A program made the position numbers and the translations under genes. The notes under the pieces are model-generated. The model made no database searches. It was not told where the DNA came from and saw only the letters and a program-made list of their open reading frames with translations. A DNA stretch of 64,000 nucleotides from NCBI RefSeq assembly GCF_022213955.1, contig NZ_JAKNTW010000001.1:248001-312000 (forward strand), written 5' to 3'. Source of the stretch: Dolomitihabitans soli. Lineage in GTDB: Bacteria > Actinomycetota > Actinomycetes > Streptosporangiales > Streptosporangiaceae. The number at the start of each line of letters is the position of its first letter. Position 1 is the stretch's first letter. Below are positions 39,483 to 49,577 of this stretch, piece after piece.

Positions 39483-42124
39483 CTCTCACCTACCCGAAGG
39501 ACGGAGCCGAGGGCGCGGCGGTGGGAGACGGCGGCGTGCGCGAACGCGCCGAGCACCGCCACCACGGCCACGCCGCCGGCCAGCAGGGCGGGCGTGATCA
39601 GATCGATGGGGTAGTCCTTCACCGGCAGGTCTCCGGCGTAGACGCTGAGATCGATGCCGGGTCCGAGGGCGACGGGCAGCACGAGGCCGAGCAGCAGCCC
39701 GGCCAGGGTGGTGAGCACGATCATGGGGGCGATCTCCAGCACGGTCAGGCCGCGCGCCTGCCGTTCGGGCATGCCCAGGGTCCGCAGGAACGACAGCGCG
39801 GTCCCGCGCTCCGCCGCGCCGATCACCAGCATGATGAGCACCGCGAGCAGCGCGTACGCCGTCAGCGCGGCGGTGACCACCAGCAGCGTCCACTGGACGG
39901 TCCCGGCCAGCGGCGTGGCGGTGATCCGGTCCAGTTCCTCCTCGACGGTGACCGACACCGGCGTGACGGCCAGCGCCGCGGCCTCGCTCAGACGGCGGCC
40001 GTCCAGCCCGGTCCCCTTGATGAACAGCGTGTTGACCGTGGTACGCGCGCCGACCCGCTCGTTGGCGTCGAACGGGACGACGACCACGTTCCGCAGTTCG
40101 CGGCCGAGCACCGGCATCGCCGCCACGATCCCCTTGGGCACCACCGTCATCTGCTTCTGCCAGCCGACCAGCAGCGTGGCGTTGCCGATGAGCTCCGGGC
40201 TGACCAGGGCGGGCACCTCGGACGCGGTCGCGGAGGTGGGCGGCTCGGGCACCGAGAGCGGGGTGCCGGCCAGAATGGCCCGGTAGGCGGCCAGGTCCAC
40301 GGCCAGGCCGGTGCCGACGGTGCCGCCCCGGCCGACCTGCACCGGAGACTTCGACGCCGGGACCACGGCCGTCACGCCAGGCACCCGCCGTACTCGTTCG
40401 ATCGCCTCCGGGGAGATCTCCACCGTGCTCTCGATGCGCGCGTCGGCGCCGGTGCGTTGCCAGGCGACGTCGCTCTGGGTCGCGTTCAGCCCGCTGGAGA
40501 TCACCGCCGCGAACACCGACACCGCGAGCGCGGGCAGCAGGATCAGCACGGGCAGCGCGGAGAACGCCCTGGCCCTGGCCGCGAGCGCGAACCCGAGGAA
40601 CGGTACGGCCGTGCGCCGCCGGGTGACCAGGGCCACGATCAGCCGCAGCGGGTAGGGATAGCAGCGGACCGTGATCAGCGCGGCGGCCACGGTGAGCGCG
40701 ACGGGGACCATCATGAGGAACGGGTCGGGCTCCGAGGTCGTCAACCCCCGGTTCCGCAGCAGGTAGGCGCCGACCAGCGCGACCACCACCACGATGACCT
40801 CCAGCGTCAACCGCCGGATCGACGGGCGGCGCGCGATCATGTCGTCGCGACGGTCGCGCAGCGGCCTGCGGTGGGAGGCGGCCACCTGCGCCGCGCAGAA
40901 GACGATCGCGGTCAGCCCGATGACCAGCGGCCCGACGTGGACGATCGGCGTCACGGGACCGGGCACCAGGAAGGCGGCGCCGTAGCCGAGGAGTACGGCG
41001 GGCACGGTCACCAGCGCGACCAGCCCGACGCCGGTCCCGACGAGCTGCCCGAGCGACCCGCCACGGGCGCGCATGAGGCTCAGGGCGTGGTGGGTCCGCT
41101 CGCCCACCAGCTGCACGGCGAGCGCGATCACCCCCAGCGAGACGGCCAGCAGCCCGCCGAACAGCAGCACGAGCAGCGTCTCGGCGGCTCGCAGGCGGTC
41201 GAGGAAGCCGGAGAGCAGCGTGGTCAGCCCGGTCTGCGGTGCGTAGCCGGCCACGCTCCCCTCGATCCGGGCGCGGTCGATGTACCGGGCGACGGAGCCG
41301 ATGAGCGAGTCGGCGTTCCGCGCGTTCACCGCGGACGACCGCACGGGGATGACCCACTGGTAGGTGAGCAGGCGGGCGCCGCCGGCGAGGCTGAGCAGCG
41401 AGTCCGCCGAGGTGAGGGAGGTGATGTGCGTCTCGTCGTCCCCGGAGGGCTTGACCCGTACCGAGACGTTCAGCATGTCCTCGTTGTGATGCCAGTACCT
41501 GTCGGTCGCGTCGAGCGGCTCGAAGATGGCGGTGACCCGGGCCGCGACGGGGTTGCTGTGGCCGAGCACCAGCACGGTCCCGATCGGCAGGTTCATCCGC
41601 TTCGACGCCTGCTCGACCAGGGCGATGTCGAGCCGCGGTATGTCGGGATGGTCGGGAACGCTGATCCGTCCCGCCGGACCGGGAGGGGTGCCCCGAACGA
41701 AGCGGACCCGCCGGTCGGCGTCGGACAGCCAGCCGAGGTTGACGAACTGGCCGGACATGGCGCGCCGTCCGAGAAGGCCCGCGACGGGAGTCCCCGCGGT
41801 CTTGGCGTTGTAGTGGGCGCGCGAGCCGGGCCCCTGGTCGGTGACCGCGCGGAGCTCGGGGGGCAGCAGCCGCCACCAGGTCTGGTTCGCCGTGGCGAAC
41901 TGGGCGGGCTCCGTCAGGACGTCGAGCGTGGTGGCGGGGCTGCGCCCGATCAGCAGATCCGTCTGGGTGGCGGACGTCTGGTCCAGCAGGTGCCCCAGCG
42001 CGTCGTCGTAGGCGGCCTGCATCATCCGGGGCAGGCCCGCGATCAGCAGCGAGGCGCTCAGCACCAGGATCGCCAGCACGGCGACGGGGGCCCGGTGCAC
42101 CCGGGCGAGCAGGACGGCGTTCAC
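39479..42124 (-). CDS. FtsX-like ABC permease, 881 residues
   Basis: A GTG start overlaps the upstream permease stop as GTGA. The protein has one N-terminal membrane segment (about 14-32), a large extracellular domain to about 310, then a group of segments (LVLLFGGLLAVSLGVIALAV onward), another exported domain, and three C-terminal segments (LLVVTAALTAYALLAVLIML, APMIVLTTLAGLLLGLVLPV, PALLAGGVAVVAVLGAFAHA). This is a duplicated FtsX/MacB-type permease arrangement. It serves with the two ATPases downstream. Another frame of equal length overlaps it but has no membrane segments and is discarded. Confidence 0.87.
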   Translation of the reverse strand: MNAVLLARVHRAPVAVLAILVLSASLLIAGLPRMMQAAYDDALGHLLDQTSATQTDLLIGRSPATTLDVLTEPAQFATANQTWWRLLPPELRAVTDQGPGSRAHYNAKTAGTPVAGLLGRRAMSGQFVNLGWLSDADRRVRFVRGTPPGPAGRISVPDHPDIPRLDIALVEQASKRMNLPIGTVLVLGHSNPVAARVTAIFEPLDATDRYWHHNEDMLNVSVRVKPSGDDETHITSLTSADSLLSLAGGARLLTYQWVIPVRSSAVNARNADSLIGSVARYIDRARIEGSVAGYAPQTGLTTLLSGFLDRLRAAETLLVLLFGGLLAVSLGVIALAVQLVGERTHHALSLMRARGGSLGQLVGTGVGLVALVTVPAVLLGYGAAFLVPGPVTPIVHVGPLVIGLTAIVFCAAQVAASHRRPLRDRRDDMIARRPSIRRLTLEVIVVVVALVGAYLLRNRGLTTSEPDPFLMMVPVALTVAAALITVRCYPYPLRLIVALVTRRRTAVPFLGFALAARARAFSALPVLILLPALAVSVFAAVISSGLNATQSDVAWQRTGADARIESTVEISPEAIERVRRVPGVTAVVPASKSPVQVGRGGTVGTGLAVDLAAYRAILAGTPLSVPEPPTSATASEVPALVSPELIGNATLLVGWQKQMTVVPKGIVAAMPVLGRELRNVVVVPFDANERVGARTTVNTLFIKGTGLDGRRLSEAAALAVTPVSVTVEEELDRITATPLAGTVQWTLLVVTAALTAYALLAVLIMLVIGAAERGTALSFLRTLGMPERQARGLTVLEIAPMIVLTTLAGLLLGLVLPVALGPGIDLSVYAGDLPVKDYPIDLITPALLAGGVAVVAVLGAFAHAAVSHRRALGSVLRVGES

Positions 42125-45100
42125 CGGTCATCCCCGATCCGCAGGGCGCGATCCAGGCCGTGGCCGCGCAGGTTACGGGCGAGCACCGCGACGATCCCGA
42201 ACAGCGCCGCGGCCACCACCACCAGCAGCCCCGCCGTGGCGGGCCAGGGTATGTCGAGCAGCACGTCCGGCGTGACCGACGTCGCCTGCCCGGTCAGCAC
42301 GATGTGCGGCACCACGAGCGAGGCGACCACCACGGCCAGGACCGTGCCGCTCGCCAGCGACAACCCGATCAGGAACGTCTGCTCGACGGTGAGGAGCCCG
42401 AGGATCTGCCGCGAGCTCACGCCGAGCGCCCGCAGGATGGCGAACTCCGCCATCCGTTCCCTGGCCGCGACCGCCGCGTTGACCACGAAACCCAGCAACG
42501 CGAAGGCGAGCGCGGCGACGAAGCCGAGGACCAGCGCGCCCTGCAGCCCGCTCGCCAGCGGATCGTCGCGCAGTTCACGGCCGAGGGCCTTGAGGTCCAC
42601 CACCGTCTGGTCCCACTCGGGCCTGCGTTTCAGCTCGGCCGCCGCCGGGGCCGTGTCGCCGCCCCGCGTGCCGATCCACCATTCCGTCACGGTGCGCGGC
42701 GACCTGCCCGACGCGAGCTCCCGCGTCTGGAGGGTCTCCCAGTCGGCGAGTACGGCGGGCTGGTCGGAGGTGGTGCCCGGCAGCGCGTCGAGGATCCCGG
42801 CCACGGAGATCCGGGTGGGCGTCCGTTCCATGGTGACCATGGCGACCTGGCCCACGGCGAGGTTCTCGCTGGCCGCCAGCTCCTTGGTGATCACTACCGG
42901 CAGCGCGCCGAAGATCTTCGCCTGCGGCGCGGTGGGCGGCGCGAACAACTCGTCGTCGCCCTGCTCGGCGGGGGCCGGGAGGACCGTCAGGATCTGCGGG
43001 TCCACTCCCTCCACCGACGTGGGCGAGCGCCCGATCGCCACGCTGAACAGCCCGCTCTCGCCGAGCTCGGCGGCGGGCAGGACATCCGGCCGCGACGGCA
43101 GCCGGTGCGCCCAGCGGACACCGGCGGGCTGGGCCAGTTCGGGGCCGTCCCCGGTGCGGATCCGCTCCACCGCGAACGTGAAGGCGCTGCCGTGCACCGG
43201 TACCGGCACCTCCAGGGAGAAGCCGCGCACCGACAGCGGATAGGTGATCCGCCCGCTGCGCCCGCTGAGGGACGCGAGATCGACCCGGACCTCGTTCGCC
43301 CCCCTTTCCAGCGGACCGATCCGGGTCTCCCACCGCACACCGAGCCCGTCCTGAAGCAGCATGCGCACCGGCATCTTCTCGTACGGCGCGGCGGCGTCGG
43401 CCTCCTCGACCGTCAGGCGGAGGTCCACCGTCAGCTCGGCGGGCTCGCCCGGCAACGGCAGCGCGGGCAGCGCCGGCCGGCCCGCGACGAGCCGGTCGGC
43501 GATCGTGCTCAGGGAATCGGCGGCCAGGTCGGGGCGCAGTCCGGCCAGGCCGCCCACTTTGCCGGCGTCCAGCGCGAGAAGGGTGACCTCGTTGTCGCCG
43601 AACTCGCCGCCGGCGCGGTAGGCGGGGCTGAGCGACTCCACCCCCGGCAGGGCCGCGTAGGCCGTGCCCCGCCCCAGCGGGCCGAGTTCGTGCCCCTCCA
43701 CGGGGCCCGCGACCCGCAGGTCCGCGCCCGCCCGGTGCCTGGCCTGGTCCTCCTGGGAGGCGCGCCAGGTGGTCGCCGTCGCCAGGGACAGCACGCCGAT
43801 CGCGATGGCCATGGTCAGCAGCAGCGCCGGACCGGAGTAGCGCAGCGGCCGGCGGCTGACCTGCCAGGCTCCCAGCGCGGGCGCGAGCCCGGTCCGCTTC
43901 GAGGTGATCCGTTCGGCCAGCCGGGAGATCGGCGACACCAGCCGCAGCCCGAGCATGCCGCCGCAGAGCAGGGCCAGCGCGGGGCCGGTGATGATGAGCG
44001 GGTCGATCCCGAGCTCGCCGCCCGCCGTGGCGGTGACCGGCGCGCCGTACGATCGCAGCTGCCAGATGGCCAGCGCCGCGACGCCGAGCACCGCCAGGTC
44101 GGCCCCCGCCCGCTGCGCCAGCCCCTTGCGGTCGCCCCGGCCCCGCGCCGACTGCTCCTCCACATACGTACGGCGCGCACCGCGCAACGCGGGCAGCGAG
44201 AGCAGCACGGCGCAGCCGAGCGCGACCAGGCCGGACACCACGAAGCCGGCCAGGTCGGCGTTCGGCGCCAGCCGTACGCCGGAGGTCTCGATCCACGGGA
44301 TGGACGCGACGAGACGCAGTAGCGGCGCGGCGAGGAACGGCGCGGCCAGCGCGCACGGGAGGGCGATGAGCAGGGCCTCGCCCGCGGCCAGCGCCGCCAG
44401 CCGTACGCTGCCGGCGCCGCGCGAGCGCAGCAGGGCGACCTCCATCCGCCGGTGGTCGGCGAGCAGCCGGGCGGTCAGCATGAGCGCGTAGGCGGCGAGC
44501 AGCAGCAGTTGCAGGACGGGTACGAGCATGGTGGAACGTGCCACGGTGCCGGCGGTGTCGAGCTGGGCGAGCATGTCGGGGAGACGGGTGCGGGCCGTGC
44601 AGTCACCGCAGCCGGCTTGGCCGGGCAGGTTCGCCATCGCGGAGCCGAGAGTGGTGGCGAGCTCGTCCATCCGGTCGGGGGCGAGGGCCCGCAGATCCGG
44701 CTCGGCGATCCAGGAGACGGACACATCGGTGGTGAACCGTCCCGCGAAGGTGTCGAGCGGCACCATCAGCGGACCGTACGTCGTGAAGTTGCCCCGCTCC
44801 ACGCCGCGGCTCAGCAGGCCCTCGGCGGTCCAGCGGTCGCCGTTCGGGTCGTTCAGCGTGTAGATCCCGGTGATCTTCACACGGACCGGTGCGTGGTCGA
44901 GACGGCCCTCGATGGTGATCTCGCTGCCGGTGGACAGCCCCATCGCGCGGGCGGCGGGCTGGGAGAGGACGGCCTCCACGGTGCCGGTCGTCGTGCCGGT
45001 CGTCGTGCCGGTCGGGCCGGCGGGGCGAGCCCAGGCGCCGCTCTGCAGCCGGGCGTGTCCCTCCAACCCCTCGTACACGCCGAACCTGGTCAGCTCGGGG

Positions 45101-45441
45101 GTCTTGCGTTTCGCCTGGCCGGGCATGGCGTAGGAGTCGGAGCGGGAGCTGACGGTCAGGGTGGTGGGGAGACCGGCGTAGGCCCCGGTCAGCCGGTCGC
45201 GGATCGACCGGTCGAACGTGGGGAAGGTCTCCTTGGAGACGGGCGAGGTCACCGTGGCCGAGACGATGCTCGGCAGGGCGGTCTCCATCGCGCGGCGGAC
45301 GCCGACGTCCACCACCGAGGAGGCGTACATGGTGAGGGCCACCAGGGTGGTCGTCGCCAGGAGGATGGAACCGAAGGCGGCCAGGAGGAGCAGCGGCTCG
45401 CTGAACGCGCGCTGCAGCAATAACGGTGCCCGCCCCCGCAT
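42121..45441 (-). CDS. FtsX-like ABC permease, 1106 residues
   Basis: The first gene of the exporter operon. ATG at 45441 follows GGGAGG by 8 bases. N-terminal segment (LLLLAAFGSILLATTTLVAL), an exported domain of about 270 residues with a short Thr/Gly repeat (TGTTTGTTTGT near residue 150), a middle group of segments, a second exported domain, and a C-terminal set (LVLGFVAALAFALLGFVVNA, then three more). The motif ILRALGVSSRQILGLLTVEQ before the last segments is the FtsX-family sequence. With its 881-residue partner it probably forms a heterodimeric exporter. Cargo unknown. Confidence 0.87.
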   Translation of the reverse strand: MRGRAPLLLQRAFSEPLLLLAAFGSILLATTTLVALTMYASSVVDVGVRRAMETALPSIVSATVTSPVSKETFPTFDRSIRDRLTGAYAGLPTTLTVSSRSDSYAMPGQAKRKTPELTRFGVYEGLEGHARLQSGAWARPAGPTGTTTGTTTGTVEAVLSQPAARAMGLSTGSEITIEGRLDHAPVRVKITGIYTLNDPNGDRWTAEGLLSRGVERGNFTTYGPLMVPLDTFAGRFTTDVSVSWIAEPDLRALAPDRMDELATTLGSAMANLPGQAGCGDCTARTRLPDMLAQLDTAGTVARSTMLVPVLQLLLLAAYALMLTARLLADHRRMEVALLRSRGAGSVRLAALAAGEALLIALPCALAAPFLAAPLLRLVASIPWIETSGVRLAPNADLAGFVVSGLVALGCAVLLSLPALRGARRTYVEEQSARGRGDRKGLAQRAGADLAVLGVAALAIWQLRSYGAPVTATAGGELGIDPLIITGPALALLCGGMLGLRLVSPISRLAERITSKRTGLAPALGAWQVSRRPLRYSGPALLLTMAIAIGVLSLATATTWRASQEDQARHRAGADLRVAGPVEGHELGPLGRGTAYAALPGVESLSPAYRAGGEFGDNEVTLLALDAGKVGGLAGLRPDLAADSLSTIADRLVAGRPALPALPLPGEPAELTVDLRLTVEEADAAAPYEKMPVRMLLQDGLGVRWETRIGPLERGANEVRVDLASLSGRSGRITYPLSVRGFSLEVPVPVHGSAFTFAVERIRTGDGPELAQPAGVRWAHRLPSRPDVLPAAELGESGLFSVAIGRSPTSVEGVDPQILTVLPAPAEQGDDELFAPPTAPQAKIFGALPVVITKELAASENLAVGQVAMVTMERTPTRISVAGILDALPGTTSDQPAVLADWETLQTRELASGRSPRTVTEWWIGTRGGDTAPAAAELKRRPEWDQTVVDLKALGRELRDDPLASGLQGALVLGFVAALAFALLGFVVNAAVAARERMAEFAILRALGVSSRQILGLLTVEQTFLIGLSLASGTVLAVVVASLVVPHIVLTGQATSVTPDVLLDIPWPATAGLLVVVAAALFGIVAVLARNLRGHGLDRALRIGDDR

Positions 45442-45797
45442 GAGTACCGCCTCCCGATGAGCCCCTTACCTTGCAGTACGCACGATTGATCAGTATTCGG
45501 CGGGAGGCAATACGCCGGGGCGCTCGGTGATGGACCCGATATGCCGCGGCGACCCGGGCGTGATATCGAAATCGTGACAATTGCCGGTGATGGGCCCGGT
45601 GGCGGGCCCGGTGACGGGCTGGGAACGCCGAAACGCCGCACCCCTATGGTCAGGGAGTGCGGCGTGCGGAAAGCCGTGGCCTGCTCGGCTCCCGGCTCGG
45701 CCCGCCGGACCGGTGATCGGCCCTGCGTGCCGTGCCGGGCCCTGCTCGGCCCCGGCTGGTCTGAACGATCCTGCTCGGGCCTTACTCGGCCCGGGTG
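45442..45797. other. Intergenic region between rpsT and the exporter operon
   Basis: No gene supported. Contains the exporter promoter region near 45480-45500 (an AT-rich stretch around TTGATCAGTATTCGG), a short direct repeat GGGCCCGGTG at about 45594 and 45607, and GC-rich sequence with CTCGGC words near 45700-45790. The hairpin beside rpsT is listed separately. Confidence 0.5.
45776..45793 (-). terminator. Hairpin just downstream of rpsT
   Basis: CGGGCC at 45776-45781 pairs with GGCCCG at 45788-45793 across a 6-nt loop, four bases after the rpsT stop codon. There is no T tract; it is probably a GC-hairpin terminator or a 3' stabiliser. Confidence 0.5.
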
Positions 45798-46070
45798 TTA
45801 CTTGGCGGCAGCCAGGGCGGCGGCGCGCTTGGCGATCGCCGACTTGCGGTTGGCCGCCTGGTTCTTGTGAATGACACCCTTGCTCGCCGCCTTGTCGAGC
45901 TGGCGGGAGGCGGTGTGCATGAGCGCCACGGCCTCGGTCGCGTTGCCCTGCTCGGCGGCCTCGCGGAACTTGCGGACCGCCGTCTTCAGGGACGACTTGA
46001 CCGCCTTGTTGCGCAGCCGGGCCTTCTCGTTCTGTCGGTTGCGCTTGATCTGGGACTTGATGTTCGCCAC
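45798..46070 (-). CDS. rpsT: 30S ribosomal protein S20
   Basis: A 90-residue basic protein. The start is the GTG at 46070, giving [20 protein letters not shown], the S20 N terminus, then [16 protein letters not shown] and the C-terminal [20 protein letters not shown]20 binds 16S rRNA early in small-subunit assembly. Like many S20 genes it starts with a non-ATG codon, and GAAGCCTCGG-type sequence upstream leaves GGCTTCTTC as a poor ribosome site, consistent with the known weak start of rpsT. It is transcribed opposite to lepA, as is common in this chromosomal region. Confidence 0.97.
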   Translation of the reverse strand: MANIKSQIKRNRQNEKARLRNKAVKSSLKTAVRKFREAAEQGNATEAVALMHTASRQLDKAASKGVIHKNQAANRKSAIAKRAAALAAAK

Positions 46071-46184
46071 GAAGAAGCCTCGGTATGAAAGTCGGTGGAT
46101 GGGGCGCGCGGGCAAACTTCAGAGGGCGCGCCACACGCAGTTGAACAGGCTACCAAGCAGTCGGTGCCTGGCCCAAATCAGAGT

Positions 46185-47201
46185 CTATCCCGGCCGCACC
46201 CAATGCCGGTGATATTCGCCCCAGTCCTCCTCTGTGGCGGCGAAGTCGACGTAGAGGGCCAGGCCGAAGCGCGGGTGCGGGGCGCCCCGGCGGGTCAGGG
46301 CCAGGCGGGCCCCCCGGGCGGCGGTGGCGACGCTCTCCGCGGAGTCGCTCCAGCCGGCATCGTGGTCGTGGTAGGCCGGGGCGCCGATGAGGATCGACGT
46401 GGTCGCGGGGACCGTCTCCATGGCCAGCGTGGCCTGGCGGAAGACGTGACCGCCGTAGAGAGAGGCGAAGGGGAGGTAGGAGTCGTAGGTCATGATGGCG
46501 ACCTGGTCGGTGCGCGCGGCGACCTCGCGGAGGTAACCGCGCGACCAGTACTTGTCGTGCCCCACCGCCACGCGGGCGAGCGGGCGCATGCCGGAGTACG
46601 GCTCGATCTGGGGGGTCGAGGTCGTCAGCAGCTTGCCGCCGATGAGGGCGCGGGTGCCGCTCAGGAGGTCGAGGAACTCGGTGTCGCCGTCGCCGATCGG
46701 CTCGAAGTTGTAGTGGACGCCGTCGAAGCCGAGTTCGATCATGTCGCCCGCGCCGGCGAGCACCCGCCGCCGGGTCGCCGGATCGTCGAGGTCGAGGACG
46801 TCGTCGACCCTCTGGCCGAGCCAGGCGGAGACGCGGATCCCGGGGAGCCGCTCCCGCCACCATTTCAGGAAATTTCCAGCGTTGGGGTATTTGTCGGGGT
46901 TAAGTGTGCCGTCCGGGTCGAAGGGGCCGGAGTGGACGTACACATCCCGGACCGCCGTCGTGCGCAGCCGTACCGCCAGGGCCTCCAGGTCGCGCTCCGT
47001 GCGGCGGCCGTCGACCCACGCGTGGCCGAGCCACAGGGCGTCCTGGCCGCTCGCTTTAGCCCAACCGGCCGGTGGCCCGGTAAACTGCAGATACAGCGCG
47101 GCGGCCACTACGCCGGCGAGCAGGCCGGCAAACGTCAGCAGCACGGCCGTCGCCCGTATGAGCAGGCGAAGGCCGTCGCGTACGGCGGTTCGGGTAAGCA
47201 C
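46185..47201 (-). CDS. Membrane-anchored GH18-like glycoside hydrolase fold protein
   Basis: A 338-residue protein starting at GTG 47201. A membrane anchor at about 12-38 (LIRATAVLLTFAGLLAGVVA) is followed by an exported TIM-barrel-like domain: VRDVYVHSGPFDPDG, PGIRVSAWLGQRVDDVLDLD, and LGFDGVHYNFEPI near residue 165. The last matches the GH18 active-site strand (D-G-x-x-x-x-x-E with the catalytic Glu). Further strands include VAIMTYDSYLPF and LIGAPAYHDHD. It is not a standard chitinase because the DxDxE triad is only partly kept. Substrate unknown. It lies between rpsT and lepA, in reverse orientation to lepA. Confidence 0.7.
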   Translation of the reverse strand: MLTRTAVRDGLRLLIRATAVLLTFAGLLAGVVAAALYLQFTGPPAGWAKASGQDALWLGHAWVDGRRTERDLEALAVRLRTTAVRDVYVHSGPFDPDGTLNPDKYPNAGNFLKWWRERLPGIRVSAWLGQRVDDVLDLDDPATRRRVLAGAGDMIELGFDGVHYNFEPIGDGDTEFLDLLSGTRALIGGKLLTTSTPQIEPYSGMRPLARVAVGHDKYWSRGYLREVAARTDQVAIMTYDSYLPFASLYGGHVFRQATLAMETVPATTSILIGAPAYHDHDAGWSDSAESVATAARGARLALTRRGAPHPRFGLALYVDFAATEEDWGEYHRHWVRPG

Positions 47202-47272
47202 CCGGACATGTCACCATGGAAGACGGCTGACCACCAGCCGTAGATCGTACTCAGCTCTCGAAACGGACCCCG

Positions 47273-49111
47273 GTGCGTACTCAGCCTGGCCAGACCGATC
47301 CCGCGGTGCTTCGGAACTTCTGCATCATCGCGCACATCGACCACGGCAAGTCCACGCTTGCCGACCGCATGCTGCAACTCACCGGTGTGGTCGACGATCG
47401 GCAGATGCGCGCGCAGTACCTCGACCGGATGGACATCGAGCGCGAGCGCGGCATCACGATCAAGTCGCAGGCCGTGCGCCTGCCGTGGACGGTCAACGGT
47501 GTCGGCCACGTGCTGAACATGATCGACACCCCGGGCCACGTCGACTTCACCTACGAGGTGTCGCGGTCGCTGGAGGCGTGCGAGGGCGCGGTCCTGCTCG
47601 TCGACGCCGCCCAGGGCATCGAGGCGCAGACGCTGGCCAACCTCTACCTGGCGATGGGCGCCGACCTGCACATCATCCCGGTGCTCAACAAGATCGACCT
47701 GCCGGCGGCCCAGCCCGACAAGTACGCCGCGGAGCTGGCCGGGCTGATCGGCTGCTCGCCCGACGACGTGCTGCGCGTCTCCGGCAAGACCGGCGCGGGA
47801 GTCGGCGAGCTGCTCGACAAGGTCGTGGCCGAGGTGCCCGCCCCGGTCGGCAACGCCGACGCGCCCGCGCGTGCGCTGATCTTCGACTCGGTCTACGACA
47901 CCTACCGGGGCGTGGTGACCTACATCCGGGTGATCGACGGTCACCTGAGCAAGCGCGACCGGCTGCTGATGATGTCCACCGGCGTTCAGCACGACACCCT
48001 GGAGATCGGCGTGATCTCCCCGGAGCCGACGATCTCGGCCAAGGGCCTGGGCGTCGGCGAGGTCGGCTACCTGATCACCGGCGTGAAGGACGTCCGGCAG
48101 TCGCGCGTCGGCGACACCGTGACCTCCGCCGTCAAGCCCGCCACCGAAATGCTCGGCGGCTACGACCACCCCCGGCCGATGGTCTTCTCCGGCCTCTATC
48201 CGATCGACGGCGACGACTACCCCGAGCTGCGCGAGGCCCTCGACAAGCTCCAGCTCAACGACGCCGCGCTCACGTACGAACCGGAGACCTCCGCCGCGCT
48301 CGGCTTCGGCTTCCGCTGCGGCTTCCTCGGCCTGCTCCACATGGAGATCGTCCGTGAGCGCCTGGAGCGGGAGTTCAACCTCTCGCTGATCTCCACCGCG
48401 CCCAACGTGGTCTACCAGGTGAACATGGAGGACGGTAAGGAGTTCGTCGTCACCAACCCCTCGGAGTTCCCCGCCGGGAAGATCGACCGGATCTTCGAGC
48501 CGGTCGTGAAGGCCACGGTGCTCGCGCCCTCCGACCACATCGGCGCGATCATGGAGCTCTGCCAGGGCCGCCGCGGCGTCCTCCTCGGCATGGACTACCT
48601 CTCCGAGGACCGCGTCGAGATCCGCTACACCCTGCCGCTCGGCGAGATCATCTTCGACTTCTTCGACCAGCTCAAGTCGCGTACCCGCGGTTACGCCTCG
48701 CTCGACTACGAGCCCTCCGGCGTCCAGGAGTCGGAGCTGGTCAAGGTCGACATCCTGCTCCAGGGCGAGGCCGTCGACGCCTTCAGCGCCATCGTCCACA
48801 AGGACAAGGCCTACGCCTACGGCGTCGAGATGGCCAAGAAGCTGCGCGAGCTGATCCCGCGGCAGCAGTTCGAGGTGCCGATCCAGGCCGCGATCGGTTC
48901 CCGTGTGATCGCCCGCGAGAACATCCGCGCCATCCGCAAGGACGTCCTCGCCAAGTGCTACGGCGGCGACATCAGCCGTAAGCGCAAGCTGCTGGAGAAG
49001 CAGAAGGAGGGCAAGAAGCGGATGAAGATGGTCGGCCGCGTCGAGGTCCCCCAGGAGGCGTTCGTGGCCGCCCTCTCCACCGAATCCTCGACGGAGAAGG
49101 CGAAGAAGTAG
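47273..49111 (+). CDS. lepA: Elongation factor 4 (LepA)
   Basis: A 612-residue translational GTPase. G1 is [16 protein letters not shown]2 RGITIKSQ, G3 [13 protein letters not shown]4 NKIDLP, followed by EF-G-like domains II, III and V and the LepA-specific C-terminal domain ([20 protein letters not shown], then [20 protein letters not shown]). It acts on stalled ribosomes. GTG at 47273 starts the standard short N-terminal extension. In actinobacteria lepA, rpsT, hemW and hrcA lie close together, and that order is kept here. Confidence 0.97.
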   Translation: MRTQPGQTDPAVLRNFCIIAHIDHGKSTLADRMLQLTGVVDDRQMRAQYLDRMDIERERGITIKSQAVRLPWTVNGVGHVLNMIDTPGHVDFTYEVSRSLEACEGAVLLVDAAQGIEAQTLANLYLAMGADLHIIPVLNKIDLPAAQPDKYAAELAGLIGCSPDDVLRVSGKTGAGVGELLDKVVAEVPAPVGNADAPARALIFDSVYDTYRGVVTYIRVIDGHLSKRDRLLMMSTGVQHDTLEIGVISPEPTISAKGLGVGEVGYLITGVKDVRQSRVGDTVTSAVKPATEMLGGYDHPRPMVFSGLYPIDGDDYPELREALDKLQLNDAALTYEPETSAALGFGFRCGFLGLLHMEIVRERLEREFNLSLISTAPNVVYQVNMEDGKEFVVTNPSEFPAGKIDRIFEPVVKATVLAPSDHIGAIMELCQGRRGVLLGMDYLSEDRVEIRYTLPLGEIIFDFFDQLKSRTRGYASLDYEPSGVQESELVKVDILLQGEAVDAFSAIVHKDKAYAYGVEMAKKLRELIPRQQFEVPIQAAIGSRVIARENIRAIRKDVLAKCYGGDISRKRKLLEKQKEGKKRMKMVGRVEVPQEAFVAALSTESSTEKAKK

Positions 49112-49209
49112 CCCACCGGGTACGGCGGGCCGCCTGAACCGTGATCCGGAAAGTGTCGGTGGCGTCACGTAGCTTCTGATCGAACGTGTGTGCGATCCAG
49201 GAGGCGACT

Positions 49210-49536
49210 GTGACCGGAGACGTTGACGAGGCCGACCGATTCCTCCGCGCGGCGATGCTGGGAAGCGCGATGGCGGCGGAGATCCAGCGGATCCTGTCCG
49301 CCAACGTGCGGCCGGCGGAGGTCGCGGCCGACGGAACGATCCTGGTGGAGGTGCCGTTCCCCGACTCCACCGTCCTCTACGCGGTGCTCGACGCCGCGGC
49401 GGCCTGCTTCGGGAGCCCTAGACGGGACGGCTCGCCCGAGGAGGCGAGACAGGCGGTTCTGGAGCCGGTCCTGCAGCTGGCCGCGCTGCTGGGGGAGCCC
49501 GGCGACGGCGGGCGCAGGAGGTCGGAGGTCGGCTAG
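49210..49536 (+). CDS. Small hypothetical protein after lepA
   Basis: GTG at 49210 follows CCAGGAGG and gives a 108-residue product (an upstream GTG at 49186 has no ribosome site). The sequence is helical and acidic (VDEADRFLRAAMLGSAMAAE), has a short strand pair (GTILVEVPFPDSTVLYAVLD) and ends in a basic tail. No signal peptide or membrane segment. I do not recognise the family. It is 98 bases from lepA and convergent with the sugar-binding protein gene. Confidence 0.6.
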   Translation: MTGDVDEADRFLRAAMLGSAMAAEIQRILSANVRPAEVAADGTILVEVPFPDSTVLYAVLDAAAACFGSPRRDGSPEEARQAVLEPVLQLAALLGEPGDGGRRRSEVG

Positions 49537-49577
49537 ACCATACCTCCGCACCGGGCCGTCGCCCGCCTTTCACGAGC

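Noticed and set aside
39486-42131. Alternative 881-codon minus-strand frame within the permease gene
   Set aside because: Same length as the true gene but Arg/Gly-rich and without membrane segments; the frame at 39479-42124 has the expected topology and overlap with its neighbour.
39464-43243. 1259-codon open frame on the plus strand opposite the FtsX-like genes
   Set aside because: Composition (Arg, Gly, His and Gln repeats) is typical of antisense frames in high-GC DNA, and the minus-strand genes have clear membrane segments and family motifs.
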